From Tengunoibacter tsumagoiensis (GTDB taxonomy: Bacteria > Chloroflexota > Ktedonobacteria > Ktedonobacterales > Ktedonobacteraceae), in the NCBI RefSeq assembly GCF_003967535.1, contig NZ_BIFR01000001.1:4091001-4155000 (forward strand): a stretch of 64,000 nucleotides of DNA. The letters are read 5' to 3'. A program made the translations under genes and the position numbers. Shown here one piece after another: positions 24,517 to 33,782 of the stretch (positions within the stretch are counted from its first letter, which is position 1; every line of letters begins with the position of its first letter). The notes beneath the pieces were generated by a model that searched no databases, had not been told where the DNA came from, and saw only the letters and a list, made by a program, of their open reading frames with translations.

Positions 24517-26052
24517 TCAATCGTGCGACGCCTCCAACTTTTTTTGACTCCATATATGTATAGCAATGTACAGTGCTCCTAGTATCACCGTGATACCACC
24601 ATATTGCACACCGATGTGCGCCCAGACTCCTCCTGGCACCTGTTCCAGGATGCCCTGGATATACTGTGCAAATATATAGGCGGGAAGAGATAACACTGTC
24701 ACGATGAACAGTGCTGGAAGCATTGAGAGCGGATCATCCGGTGAGTAAGGAAGCGCAATACCCAGACAAAAACTAAAGAGATTACCGACCAGAAGGAGAG
24801 GCAAGAGTTCCAGCAGCAAGCCCGATGTATTGGTAATCCATACCAGTAATCCCATCAGCAAGAGCCAACAACCTGCACTTACAAGAAAAGTGGTGCTAAG
24901 CTTGCCATCGAGAAACCGGCGTCGCTGCAAAGGTACGCTTGCGAGAACCTGATAGGCGCGGCGATCTCGCCCCCAGGATAATTGAGCAGCAGCACAAAGC
25001 ATCATTGTGATAAGATATCCGGCCACTTGAAGAAGGGCAAAATTCAGCAATACATTGCTTTTCCCAATCCAGGAGTTTGCACCGATAGCAGCAAGCCAGA
25101 TCCCTATAATCATAAAGAGGCCGATAACCAGTTGTTCATCCCGCAGAAGGCTTTTCAATTCATACACACAGCTCGTCAGAAAAAAGTTGCGTGGAAAAGT
25201 CAGGCCACGTAATGGTACCCAATATCCTTTTGTTCCTAGAACAAGTTTGTCGCTACGTTCGATGAAGAACAGGTACAATAGGGCGCAGATAAACGAGACC
25301 GAAAGGAGTAGTGCTACGCCCGTAAATATGATGATCGGTCGTGAGTCAAGCACCAGCAGCATCCAATAAGAAGGGAGGAAGATAAGCCAGCCAATCTGGC
25401 CTCGTACAAGCTCCACACCACTGTAAATAAGAGGGATCATTAAGAGAATCAGACCAACAGACATGGTCAATCCCATAGCTGTTGTGCGTATTGCAGCGCG
25501 ATCCGCACCAAAAAGCAATGTTGTCACATAGAGAATTCCTTGATGGAAGGCGAGGGTCATGGCATTATAGCAGAGTAATCCAAATATCGTCGCTCCAAGC
25601 AATGGAAGCGGTTGGGCCAGGCCCAATTGTACAAAGATCGGTAATATAGGTACCCAGAGCAAACACTGTGAAGCAAGTAATAACATGAAACCTGGTAATA
25701 CAACCCCACAACGCTGCTGGGTTGCAGAGATCGGAAGAGGCAAGAATATTCGCTTAAGAACGGTGTCATCTGGTGTAAGTAGCAAAAAAGCAATTAACAG
25801 TATAAATGCAGAGATTCCAAAGGAACAAAAAAAACCTGACAGAAGAATGGAGTTAAGCACCAGGTTTTGTGATCTTCCAGAGGCGAGAGGCAATAATGCT
25901 TGATAAAAAAAATCATGTGCCAGATAGGCCCCACTCAGGTAGCACATACCTAGCAGTAACACAATAAACCAGAGATAGGGTGCACGACGAAAGAGCTGGC
26001 GCAGACGATTCCGCCATAACGTCAGAATAAGTTTAGAAATCTGCCAGAACAT
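24517..26052 (-). CDS. ABC transporter permease (large, polytopic)
   Basis: A 511-residue membrane protein with about twelve hydrophobic segments, beginning FWQISKLILTLWRNRLRQLF. It lies immediately behind an ABC ATPase and overlaps its end by 20 bases. No exporter-specific motif is visible, but the size and layout fit ABC-2-like permeases of the kind that pair with a single ATPase. The frame could start at 26079. However, GAGGAGG lies eight bases before the ATG at 26052 within the end of the ATPase gene, giving translational coupling. Substrate is unknown. Confidence 0.78.
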   Translation of the reverse strand: MFWQISKLILTLWRNRLRQLFRRAPYLWFIVLLLGMCYLSGAYLAHDFFYQALLPLASGRSQNLVLNSILLSGFFCSFGISAFILLIAFLLLTPDDTVLKRIFLPLPISATQQRCGVVLPGFMLLLASQCLLWVPILPIFVQLGLAQPLPLLGATIFGLLCYNAMTLAFHQGILYVTTLLFGADRAAIRTTAMGLTMSVGLILLMIPLIYSGVELVRGQIGWLIFLPSYWMLLVLDSRPIIIFTGVALLLSVSFICALLYLFFIERSDKLVLGTKGYWVPLRGLTFPRNFFLTSCVYELKSLLRDEQLVIGLFMIIGIWLAAIGANSWIGKSNVLLNFALLQVAGYLITMMLCAAAQLSWGRDRRAYQVLASVPLQRRRFLDGKLSTTFLVSAGCWLLLMGLLVWITNTSGLLLELLPLLLVGNLFSFCLGIALPYSPDDPLSMLPALFIVTVLSLPAYIFAQYIQGILEQVPGGVWAHIGVQYGGITVILGALYIAIHIWSQKKLEASHD

Positions 26053-26800
26053 GATCCAATTCCTCCTCTTGCTTTTCAATGTCGAGAGCTGTTAGAAACA
26101 CCTCTTCTAAATTGGTCACTTTATACAAGGAGCGTAGATCATTCGGTGACCCTGTTGCAACAGCCTTTGCTTGATTCAGTAAAACTACTGTATCACACAT
26201 ATCTTCTGCCAGTAAGAGATCATGGGTTGATAAAAGGACGCCGACTCCTCTTTCACAAAGCTTGCGTAATAGTCGTTTCGTGAGAGCAATCATTTCCGGA
26301 TCCAGTCCAGAGAAAGGCTCATCCAGGATAAGCAATGGTGGCTGGTGCAGAAGGGCGCTAATAAGTTGAATTTTCTTTCGCTGTCCATGAGAGTAGGTTT
26401 CAAGTAAATGGTGAACTTTCTCTTCCATATGCAGAAGCGACAGGTAATCCTGCACAGTCGTCCATTTTTCATCGGGCAACTGATAAATTCTATGCACAAA
26501 TTGCAGATACTCCCAGCCAGTTAAATACGGAATAACATCCTGAGAGTCTGGCACAAAACCAAAATTGTATTTTTCTGCTGCACTCATTCGCAACATTGTC
26601 TTTCCACCAAGGATGATCTTCCCCGATGACGGAGGAAAAATCCCAACAAGCATTGAAAGAAGCGTTGTTTTGCCAGCCCCATTCGGACCAAGAAGCCCCA
26701 GAATAGTCCCCTCTTCAATCTGAAAAGAGACCTCAGAAACTGCTGTAAATGCACCAAATCTTTTTGTAATCTGACTCACTTCAAGAATATTTTCGCTCAT
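26033..26800 (-). CDS. ABC transporter ATP-binding protein
   Basis: A 255-residue ATPase with a complete set of motifs: Walker A GLLGPNGAGKTTLLS near residue 34, a Q-loop region, signature SHGQRKKIQLISALL near 138, Walker B LLILDEPFSGLDP near 157, and the switch histidine in STHDLL near 193. GAGGAGAG precedes the ATG. The signature is SHGQ rather than the usual LSGGQ, which is seen in exporters of this class. It drives the permease at 24517. Its operon points away from the second ABC set at 27389. Confidence 0.9.
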   Translation of the reverse strand: MSENILEVSQITKRFGAFTAVSEVSFQIEEGTILGLLGPNGAGKTTLLSMLVGIFPPSSGKIILGGKTMLRMSAAEKYNFGFVPDSQDVIPYLTGWEYLQFVHRIYQLPDEKWTTVQDYLSLLHMEEKVHHLLETYSHGQRKKIQLISALLHQPPLLILDEPFSGLDPEMIALTKRLLRKLCERGVGVLLSTHDLLLAEDMCDTVVLLNQAKAVATGSPNDLRSLYKVTNLEEVFLTALDIEKQEEELDHVLADF

Positions 26801-27388
26801 AAGCTCTCCTCTTCAAGAGTGTAACGCATATACATATTTTAAATAATTCAAACGCAATAAAAATTAAAAATCAAATTTCTCATTCTCAACATGGCAGATT
26901 GTCATAGCTACGTTACTATCAGTAGTAAATGCGAAGAGAGCAGTGGCGCTACTATATACCGGGTAATAGGTGGCAAGATTTTATCTCCCTTCTCTATCTT
27001 AATCATATAAGCAGCGTATTCTAATCCGATCTAATTATACGTTATATTTCGTGGGAAGGAGTGAATATTTTTATAAAAGCTGCTGCAAAAATCATCCTTT
27101 TTTGCAATATTCACCATCTTTATCAAGAATAAATGCTCTATATGCCTGGCATTTATTAGTTTTTTATAGCTGTAATGCATATATAGTAATTATTAAAATT
27201 TTCTTGTATGTTTATAATGTGTCTGGATTTCATTCTGTATCAGTTGACTTTATGATTTTTATATGGTAATTATAAAATCAGCTTTATGGTATGTTATTAC
27301 TTTGATTTTATTTTGAGTAAGCTATAGATGTTTTGCACCATACTCGCATAGTTCCAATATTATTAGAAGGAAATAATGGAGTGGCTTT
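26801..27388. other. AT-rich divergent intergenic region between two ABC operons
   Basis: About 590 bases separate the two divergent ABC sets. The stretch is clearly richer in A+T than either flank, especially 27020-27370. The 72-codon frame at 27051-27269 has no ribosome site and a random-looking composition, so I do not call it. The region should hold both promoters, but I found no convincing hexamer pair on either strand. No strong inverted repeat is apparent. Confidence 0.5.
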
Positions 27389-28306
27389 ATGACCGTAAAA
27401 GTTGTGCTGAAAACGCAGCACTTGAAGAAAAGTTATGGCGTTGTACACGCAGTTGAAGATATCTCTTTATATGTTAACCAGGGAGAGATCGTTGGTTTTC
27501 TAGGACCTAATGGATCAGGAAAAACGACAACGATTGGGATGATCCTGGGTCTCATCTATCCAACAGCTGGCAGCATTGAAGTGTTAGGGAAACCAGTCAA
27601 ACCGCTACAGAATAGAGCTTTACAAAATGTTGGAACACTGATGGGAGCACCCTCATTAATGCTCTCTTTATCAGCCAGAGATAACCTTCGATTGCTCGGT
27701 CGCCTGTATGACAATGTTACACCTCAACGCATTGAGCAGGTTCTGGAGATGGTAAATCTACAGCAGGATGCCCATCGATTAGTTAAGCAATACTCAACTG
27801 GTATGAAACAACGCCTTGGCCTGGCATTGGCTTTACTCGACAACCCCAAACTTTTGATTCTGGACGAGCCAACCAATGGTATGGATCCATCAGGCATGCA
27901 TGAGATACGACTATTATTGCGTAATCTGGTGGCACAGGGCATCAGCATTTTTATTAGCAGCCATCTTCTTCACGAGATGGAGATGATCTGCGATAGAGCT
28001 GTCATCATTTTCAAGGGCAAAATTATCGCTGAAGGTACAATGGAAGAGCTCCTGGCGGGCAAAGAGATTGTGCGCATTAAGACCAGTCAGCCTGAGTCGG
28101 TCAGCGACGCTTTGCAAGGGATCATGCATGGAGCAGGTAAGGTGCAGATAAATGGTGACTATATCGATATTCATGGCTTTACAAGCGAGCAAGTTATTGA
28201 ATATCTGGTTGAAAAACGTCTTACTCCGCATGAGGTAGGACATGTTCGCCATGATCTTGAGAGTGTGTTTTTGAATCTAACACAAGAGAATAGTGCGAGG
28301 AGATAA
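27389..28306 (+). CDS. ABC transporter ATP-binding protein, antibiotic/lantibiotic exporter type
   Basis: A 305-residue ATPase. Motifs: Walker A FLGPNGSGKTTTIGMILG near residue 39, signature YSTGMKQRLGLALALL near 137, Walker B LLILDEPTNGMDPSGMHE near 156 and switch His in SSHLLHEME. The C-terminal extension after residue 220 is typical of BcrA/NatA-like exporters. GGAG lies about nine bases before the ATG. It pairs with the permease six bases downstream. Likely roles are export of a peptide or drug, or self-protection; substrate is not evident from the sequence. Confidence 0.92.
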   Translation: MTVKVVLKTQHLKKSYGVVHAVEDISLYVNQGEIVGFLGPNGSGKTTTIGMILGLIYPTAGSIEVLGKPVKPLQNRALQNVGTLMGAPSLMLSLSARDNLRLLGRLYDNVTPQRIEQVLEMVNLQQDAHRLVKQYSTGMKQRLGLALALLDNPKLLILDEPTNGMDPSGMHEIRLLLRNLVAQGISIFISSHLLHEMEMICDRAVIIFKGKIIAEGTMEELLAGKEIVRIKTSQPESVSDALQGIMHGAGKVQINGDYIDIHGFTSEQVIEYLVEKRLTPHEVGHVRHDLESVFLNLTQENSARR

Positions 28307-28311
28307 ATTGT

Positions 28312-29160
28312 ATGTTCTGGAAAGTGCTTCTACTGGAAAAAGATAAGCTACAGAAGAGCTTGATTCTCAAAATTGAGCTGATACTACTGGTCTCGCTGAT
28401 TATCATAGTCGATCTTGGGCAATATCTTCTCATCTCTCTTGCTGCACCGACAAAATTAAAGGCTACAGCCAGCCTTTTTACCTGGCCTGCGGGTCTGGTA
28501 GGCTCAATTCAATTTGCGGGAGCACATACCTTTGGTGGCTTGTTATTGGTCATTCTCTTTGGATCTCTCACTGCGCGCGAGTATTCCTGGCGAACCTTTC
28601 ATTTGTGGCTGAGTCGCGGTGTGCCAAGAAGTACTTTATTGGGTGCGAAGTTTGTCATAAGCATCTTCACGGCTGTCCTTATGGTACTCATTGCCTTTGT
28701 TGTAGGCGGAGTTGTAACGGGGGCTCTAACCTATATTGTTTATGGTACGATTTCTATCGAGAAGATCAATCTGCTACAGATAGTGCTCACTCTACCCATT
28801 ATCAGCTACTGTCTTTTACCTTATGTTGCATTAACTTTTATGCTGGTCTTGCTTAGTCGTTCATCTGTGGTTGCCATTGGAGTAGGGTTAGTCTTTTTAC
28901 TCTTTATAGAATCTCTCCTTTACACCATCCTGAACTTTATTGGGGGGGTGGCTGCACAAATAGGACAGTATCTTCCCACGGGTCTGGAAGAGTCTCTGTT
29001 GAATAGTGTAACAACCGGAACAGGATCTGGCTCATCATCTAATATATTCCATATCCATTATTCATCTCCATGGATAGCTCTCGCTGCGATCACTCTCTAT
29101 ATAGTCCTGTTTGCAGGTATTGGTAGCTGGCGTTTCCTCCAGCAAAACTTCACCGATTAA
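28312..29160 (+). CDS. ABC-2-type permease
   Basis: A 282-residue protein with six apparent helices. The first half contains the REYSWRTFHLWLSRGVPRSTLLGAK region, quoted here in part, that typifies ABC-2 permeases next to BcrA-like ATPases (a cytosolic loop after helix 2). It begins five bases after the ATPase stop, so the two are translated together. The long Gly/Ser-rich outer loop near residues 225-240 (TTGTGSGSSSN) is unusual but not disruptive. It is predicted to act with the ATPase at 27389. Confidence 0.85.
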   Translation: MFWKVLLLEKDKLQKSLILKIELILLVSLIIIVDLGQYLLISLAAPTKLKATASLFTWPAGLVGSIQFAGAHTFGGLLLVILFGSLTAREYSWRTFHLWLSRGVPRSTLLGAKFVISIFTAVLMVLIAFVVGGVVTGALTYIVYGTISIEKINLLQIVLTLPIISYCLLPYVALTFMLVLLSRSSVVAIGVGLVFLLFIESLLYTILNFIGGVAAQIGQYLPTGLEESLLNSVTTGTGSGSSSNIFHIHYSSPWIALAAITLYIVLFAGIGSWRFLQQNFTD

Positions 29161-29351
29161 GCCTGAGAAACAATGAACTGTATGCGCCTTCCTCTCTGAA
29201 TTGAAGAACTTTTGTATATGAAATGACAAGTTTTACGTATCAAAAGTAACTTCATTGTCTGATCAGTATAGTAAGAAATCTGACGAGAATTGGTGTAAAA
29301 GTACATATGTACTCATGAAAACCTTATGTACTAAAAAAAGAGGGGGCGCTG

Positions 29352-29756
29352 ATGTTTTACCTGGTTCTTTTGTTTCTTCTCGTGTTTGGCGGGGTACTGA
29401 CAGTGGTAGCTGTTGACAACCTTTCCACACCGGTTCATGTAAGCTTGTTACTATGGGCCACACCAGATCTTCCCATTGGACTCTGGATTGTCACAGCTTT
29501 TTTATTGGGAGCACTGCTACTCTATATCGTTTCGGCAATCTCAGCCTGGCACGAGCGTAGAGAGATAAGAAAGTTGCGTAAACGAATCGGTCAATTAGAA
29601 GAACAGATTGCATCAGCTCGGGCCTCTATTCAAACTCCTTTTTTTAATCAGCCGGCAGCAGTTCCTCGCTCTATTACCAGGCCATTGCGAGTACAACCAA
29701 ACACGCCAGCTTCTAACGTCCAGAGCTCTTTACCGATGCCGAACTTTCCGAATTGA
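29352..29756 (+). CDS. LapA-domain (DUF1049) membrane protein
   Basis: A 134-residue protein. Two membrane helices (about 2-20 and 42-64) flank a short loop with DNLSTPVHVSLLLW, the usual pattern of the LapA/DUF1049 domain. After them comes a coiled-coil stretch, IRKLRKRIGQLEEQIASA, and a Pro/Asn-rich tail. In other bacteria related proteins sit with lipopolysaccharide or envelope assembly genes, but the function here is unknown. Its last 27 bases overlap the end of the convergent gene at 29730. Confidence 0.75.
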   Translation: MFYLVLLFLLVFGGVLTVVAVDNLSTPVHVSLLLWATPDLPIGLWIVTAFLLGALLLYIVSAISAWHERREIRKLRKRIGQLEEQIASARASIQTPFFNQPAAVPRSITRPLRVQPNTPASNVQSSLPMPNFPN

Positions 29757-30899
29757 ACGCCGAAAGCCGCCTGAACTTTTATGAATAAAGTGGGAACGCC
29801 GTAATTTCTGCTCTTTTTTCTTTTTTACATACTTACGACGCTTTTCCGGACGCTCTTCCACCAGGGGCGTCTCGGAAAAGTCGTCCATTTCATTTATACG
29901 AACGGGCAAGTCGTCCATTTCATTTATACGAACGGGCAGATCATCTCTCTCCTCATCGGCGCGAACCACCAATGCCTCTTCTTCATTCTCTGCTGTCTGT
30001 CCAGAAGGTTCATCCAGTTCTTCAACAGGCTGAGGCAGATAGTCATCGCCTGATAGAAGAGGATCGCCTGCAAAAACTTGCTCCAACGCACTTAATAGCC
30101 CCTCAATATCGGCTCCTTCAAGGATCTGCGGAGCCCTCTCCTCTTCAGTATCAGGCTGGAGCATCTCCTCTTCAACATCCACAACTCTAGAGGAACCTGT
30201 ATCTGGCCTAACAACGGGAAGGCTGCCTGAATCGCTCATAAGTTTCTGGAACAGAATCTCCTCCGTAACATCATTGAGCAGATAGAGGTCTTCAGGACCT
30301 TCACCTTCATCCTGAATGTCTGGAGCAGCAGGTGGCTCTTCCCGTAGACTATCAGGCTCACTCATCAACTTTTGCAATAGCAGGTCTTCTGTCACATCGG
30401 CAAAGAGATGTTCAAGCTGAACTTGCTGTTCATCAACTGGATCTACTGGCTGCCTGGGAGTAGCCTCATCCTCGATTGAAGTCATCCAATCATAGGCTCC
30501 CTCGAGAGCATGATGGCACCAGGAAGTATAATCGCTACCGATCATATCAAGCTGGTCACAACGTTCGAGCAAGGCGAGAGTATGGTCCAACCACTCATCC
30601 CCACGTTCCAGCATCCGATCCAACAGATCGCTATCTGAGACACCATAAGCCTGAAACTGAGCCAGAGCCGCCAGAGCTACAGGAGAAGGCTGGAGAGGCT
30701 GCAAATACTTTTCATTCTCAGCAATCCGATTCTGGAAGACTGCGATCTCGCGTGCAATATCTTCTAAACGCTGCTGAGCCATCCACACATGGTAGGCCGA
30801 AACAAATTGCTGAAGATCCGTACCTGGCAATTCAGCAAAGAGGCGAGCGACCTCTGCAAAGCCAATTCGCTCCTTAGAAGACTCGTACGATTGACTCAT
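29730..30899 (-). CDS. Acidic repeat-containing protein of unknown function
   Basis: A 389-residue protein. Residues 1-145 are helical with an AQQRLEDIAREIAVFQNRI coiled-coil stretch. A very acidic middle follows, with a repeated unit DVTEDLLLQKLMS / DVTEEILFQKLMS near residues 165 and 208. An exact 10-residue tandem (PVRINEMDDL-like) lies near 330, encoded by a 30-bp DNA repeat. The C-terminus is strongly basic with KKRRK/KKKKEQK-type clusters. No enzyme motif is visible. It overlaps the preceding gene by four bases and lies downstream of the FHA/FtsW genes, so an envelope or cell-shape role is possible but unproven. Confidence 0.65.
   Translation of the reverse strand: MSQSYESSKERIGFAEVARLFAELPGTDLQQFVSAYHVWMAQQRLEDIAREIAVFQNRIAENEKYLQPLQPSPVALAALAQFQAYGVSDSDLLDRMLERGDEWLDHTLALLERCDQLDMIGSDYTSWCHHALEGAYDWMTSIEDEATPRQPVDPVDEQQVQLEHLFADVTEDLLLQKLMSEPDSLREEPPAAPDIQDEGEGPEDLYLLNDVTEEILFQKLMSDSGSLPVVRPDTGSSRVVDVEEEMLQPDTEEERAPQILEGADIEGLLSALEQVFAGDPLLSGDDYLPQPVEELDEPSGQTAENEEEALVVRADEERDDLPVRINEMDDLPVRINEMDDFSETPLVEERPEKRRKYVKKKKEQKLRRSHFIHKSSGGFRRSIRKVRHR
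29878..29937. repeat. Perfect 30-bp tandem duplication inside the acidic protein gene
   Basis: Two identical 30-base units, starting AAGTCGTCCATTTC at 29878 and again at 29908, add ten in-frame residues. The length is divisible by three, so the frame is kept. Copy number may vary between strains. Confidence 0.9.
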
Positions 30900-31684
30900 C
30901 CCTCAGTCCCCTTCTGTCCGCTTTGATGAAGATCTGGTTGTTGTCCCCAGCGTTCAAACCAGCGCTCAACCAGACGATCGGTACGACGGCTCTGCTGATT
31001 GACTGGAACTGCCGCTGGCGACGCTACAGAATCCATGGGCTCTTTCACTGTTGGTTGAGTAGCATGAGCTACCGCGTTGCGCAGCCACCAGGGCAGAGGG
31101 ATCTGAGGATCGGTGAGATTATAGGTATGAACAAAGGCGCTAAGATCCTCAAATTGCTCCTCTTTCTCCGGGCCAGAATGGGCATAGTCAGGTGTTGAGA
31201 TCAAAGGCGTTGCAATGCCTCGCTCTTCATCAGGAATGGCAAGATCAGCAGCGAATGCGGGGAAGAGCGATGGATCAGCAATGCTTTGATCTTCTTCAGG
31301 AATGGGAAGATCAGAAGAGAATGTAGGCGAGAGCAGTGAGGTCATTGGAAGCTCTTCCGGTAAGGGATAAGGAAGGTCCATTTCTAGCTCGATAGAAGTG
31401 GAAGGATGATCGATCAGAGAAGGCAGGACGGGAGTATCTGGAAAGAGCATGGCCATCGAACGAGAGGTAGGGGGCTCTGAAGCCTCTGCAACCTCTGCTA
31501 GCAATTGATCGGTACGCTGACTGATCAAGGCCTGAATAATCTTATTACCCGCAAACGAAACATCGTTCTCCAACAAGTTCATCTGTTGATGAAGCTGGCT
31601 GAATTCATTTTCCAGTAGAGCGAGTTGAGCGCGAAGCTTCCGGTCGACTTCGCGGTAATAGAGCCATTGTCGATATTGACCCAT
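30896..31684 (-). CDS. Coiled-coil acidic protein of unknown function
   Basis: A 262-residue protein. Residues 12-60 form a leucine-heptad coiled coil (LRAQLALLENEFSQLHQQMN), followed by a Pro/Glu/Ser-rich acidic linker. The linker carries a roughly repeated DLPIPEEDQSIADPSLFPAF / DLAIPDEERGIATPL segment. A folded-looking C-terminus follows, with TDRLVERWFERWGQQPDL. It has no known domain. It overlaps the next gene by four bases (stop and start share ATGA), so the two products are probably made together. Both resemble scaffold proteins. The FtsW/RodA gene lies 147 bases upstream on the same strand. Confidence 0.62.
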   Translation of the reverse strand: MGQYRQWLYYREVDRKLRAQLALLENEFSQLHQQMNLLENDVSFAGNKIIQALISQRTDQLLAEVAEASEPPTSRSMAMLFPDTPVLPSLIDHPSTSIELEMDLPYPLPEELPMTSLLSPTFSSDLPIPEEDQSIADPSLFPAFAADLAIPDEERGIATPLISTPDYAHSGPEKEEQFEDLSAFVHTYNLTDPQIPLPWWLRNAVAHATQPTVKEPMDSVASPAAVPVNQQSRRTDRLVERWFERWGQQPDLHQSGQKGTEG

Positions 31685-31831
31685 GCACGTACATTCCGTT
31701 CCTGTTAAACGCTCTGTTCAGGAGATCTCAGAGGCAGTATAGCATGAGACAAGAAATGAGACAAGCAATAGCCGCACCGGATAGCCACTCTGCGTGCGAA
31801 TCGCCTGCCTCTCTTATGAACAATGAGTGCC

Positions 31832-33235
31832 TTAAAAATCGCCCTCGCGCTCCACTTTGCTTCGATGTGAGATCAGCAATAGCAGACCAACAATAATAAA
31901 ATTAGCAAAGACCGAACTACCACCATAGGTCATAAAGGGGAGGGGAATGCCAGTCAAAGGCATAATCTTTAAATTGCCAGCACTGATAATCAGCGTCTGA
32001 ATCGCAAAGATCGAGGTAAGGCCAGCAGCCAGTAACTGCTGAAACGGATCACTTGCCTCCATCGCAATGCGGAACCCACGGTAGACAATCAAGAGATAGA
32101 TACCAATAATCGCAAACAGACCAACCAGACCAAGCTCTTCAGCAAAGGCTGTCAGCACCATATCAGTATGGACCGCAGGGACAAAAAACTTTCCAGCAGG
32201 ATGTCCCAGACCCAATCCAGCTCCCAGAATACCTCCACTTGCAATCGCGATTAATCCCTGCACTACCTGGCCGCCGCCACCAATCTCATAGTACAAAGCA
32301 TCGCTCTGGGCATTCCAGTTCACCATATCAATGCCAACTACTGCAAAGCGCTGCTTCACATACCCAAGCAGTAGATAACCAATAAAGCCAAAGACGACAG
32401 CCATCAGAGCACTGGTCACGACATAACTGATCTTGCTGGTCCCCAGATAAATCATGCACAGGAAGATACCATAGATTAGTAGCGCCAACCCCAGTTCACG
32501 AACCACCAGGAACAACAACAGACCAATTCCTAACATCATAAGAATGGGCCCAAGCTGTCTCAAAGGCGGAAGCCGAAATGGCCCAAACTTCAAGCTGCCC
32601 TCTGCCAGAATCTCACGATTCTCACTTAAATAAGCCGCAAAGAAGATCACAATACAGATCTTGAGCAGTTCAGAAGGCTGAAAATTAAACGGGCCAATGT
32701 TCAACTGGTCGTGGGTGGGACTATTCAAGTCTTTGACCTTGAATGTATTCACCAGCGTTGTACAAAACATAACCACACCAAAGAGGGCCGCAGTATATTT
32801 ATAGCGAGCAAGCCAGTTGATATTGCGGAGAGCAAACATCGTTCCCAGACAGATCACCAGGCCAATAAACACCCAGGTAAGCTGCCGATTACCAAGGCCC
32901 GGTATACCGATGTCGGGCCCCAAACGGGTAGACATAATCACGCCCAATCCCGTCAGCACACCAACTAGAGGCAGAAGAAACTGATCAGCCTTGCGGAAAA
33001 AGATATTCATGACCACATGAAAACCGAGCAAAGCAGCAATCAGACCAACAATGGGGGTCAGCCCCTGACCAATTGGTAAATTATTAATCTTCAGCGAAGA
33101 CGTAGGGTCAAGGTTCGATAATAAAAGCTGGGTCATCGCCAGCAGAAATAGGACGAAAGGGAGAATTAATAACCATAGCTCGGTCCAGCGGTAGCGCCGC
33201 AATACGCCTGCAGAGCGCTGTGCCATCTGTGCCAT
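31832..33235 (-). CDS. FtsW/RodA/SpoVE-family glycan polymerase
   Basis: A 467-residue SEDS protein with about ten helices. SEDS proteins polymerise peptidoglycan from lipid II with a partner penicillin-binding protein. Family marks include NFQPSELLKI near residue 185, the LGLGHPAGKFFVPAVHTDMV loop near 335 with its Ala-His-Thr-Asp, and PLTGIPLPFMTYGGSS near 425. The neighbouring FhaA and FhaB genes match the actinobacterial rodA block, which favours RodA over FtsW. No penicillin-binding protein or Ser/Thr kinase gene is beside it here. The start at 33235 is uncertain; a second Met lies three codons in. Confidence 0.88.
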   Translation of the reverse strand: MAQMAQRSAGVLRRYRWTELWLLILPFVLFLLAMTQLLLSNLDPTSSLKINNLPIGQGLTPIVGLIAALLGFHVVMNIFFRKADQFLLPLVGVLTGLGVIMSTRLGPDIGIPGLGNRQLTWVFIGLVICLGTMFALRNINWLARYKYTAALFGVVMFCTTLVNTFKVKDLNSPTHDQLNIGPFNFQPSELLKICIVIFFAAYLSENREILAEGSLKFGPFRLPPLRQLGPILMMLGIGLLLFLVVRELGLALLIYGIFLCMIYLGTSKISYVVTSALMAVVFGFIGYLLLGYVKQRFAVVGIDMVNWNAQSDALYYEIGGGGQVVQGLIAIASGGILGAGLGLGHPAGKFFVPAVHTDMVLTAFAEELGLVGLFAIIGIYLLIVYRGFRIAMEASDPFQQLLAAGLTSIFAIQTLIISAGNLKIMPLTGIPLPFMTYGGSSVFANFIIVGLLLLISHRSKVEREGDF

Positions 33236-33323
33236 CTCTCTCTACCTCTCAATCTAGTGCAATGCATACGTAAAAATCAGCGCCACCGATCTCAACAGCT
33301 CCCAAGCGCTGCATAGATCGGTA

Positions 33324-33770
33324 TCACTGCGTTAATTTAAATTGAATATAGCCGACACGAATAATATCGCCTGCTTTGGCCGGAAGCGCATCACGAGCAG
33401 GCTGATTATTCACATACGTGCCATTGACGCTGCCAGCATCCTGAACATACCAGACGCCATTGCGAAACCAGAGCCGGCTATGTTCGGACGAGATAAAATT
33501 GTCTGGAATCTGAATCACATTCGTTGGGCCACGACCAATATTTGTCTGTGGCTCCAGGTCGAAGCGGGTTCCTGGCAGAATACTGCTGGGGCCGCTATCG
33601 ACCACAATCAAATGTCCCAGAATAGGAGACGCTTTACTGTCCGGATCCTGGCTAGCCTTAGCCGTCTTCTTTAGATCGCGGGTAATGGCAATGACCACCT
33701 GCATCAAAAAGAGATAGAGCAGGACAATAAAGAGTAAGCGTAAGACCAATAAAAACACTGGTAGTTGCAT
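33324..33770 (-). CDS. FHA-domain protein with N-terminal membrane anchor (FhaB-like)
   Basis: A 148-residue protein. One long membrane segment (about 3-27) precedes a linker and an FHA domain from about residue 55. The FHA domain has the usual NIGRGPTNVIQIPDNFISSEHSRLWF core and a GSVNGTYVN loop, given here in parts under 20 residues each in the sequence. FHA domains bind phosphothreonine. In actinobacteria FhaB (FipA) links a SEDS protein to kinase signalling during division. Its place between FhaA and the FtsW/RodA gene supports the same role. It starts 12 bases after fhaA ends. Confidence 0.87.
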   Translation of the reverse strand: MQLPVFLLVLRLLFIVLLYLFLMQVVIAITRDLKKTAKASQDPDSKASPILGHLIVVDSGPSSILPGTRFDLEPQTNIGRGPTNVIQIPDNFISSEHSRLWFRNGVWYVQDAGSVNGTYVNNQPARDALPAKAGDIIRVGYIQFKLTQ

Positions 33771-33782
33771 AAGGCGGAGACC

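Noticed and set aside
27051..27269. 72-codon frame in the AT-rich ABC gap
   Set aside because: No ribosome site, biased only by base composition.
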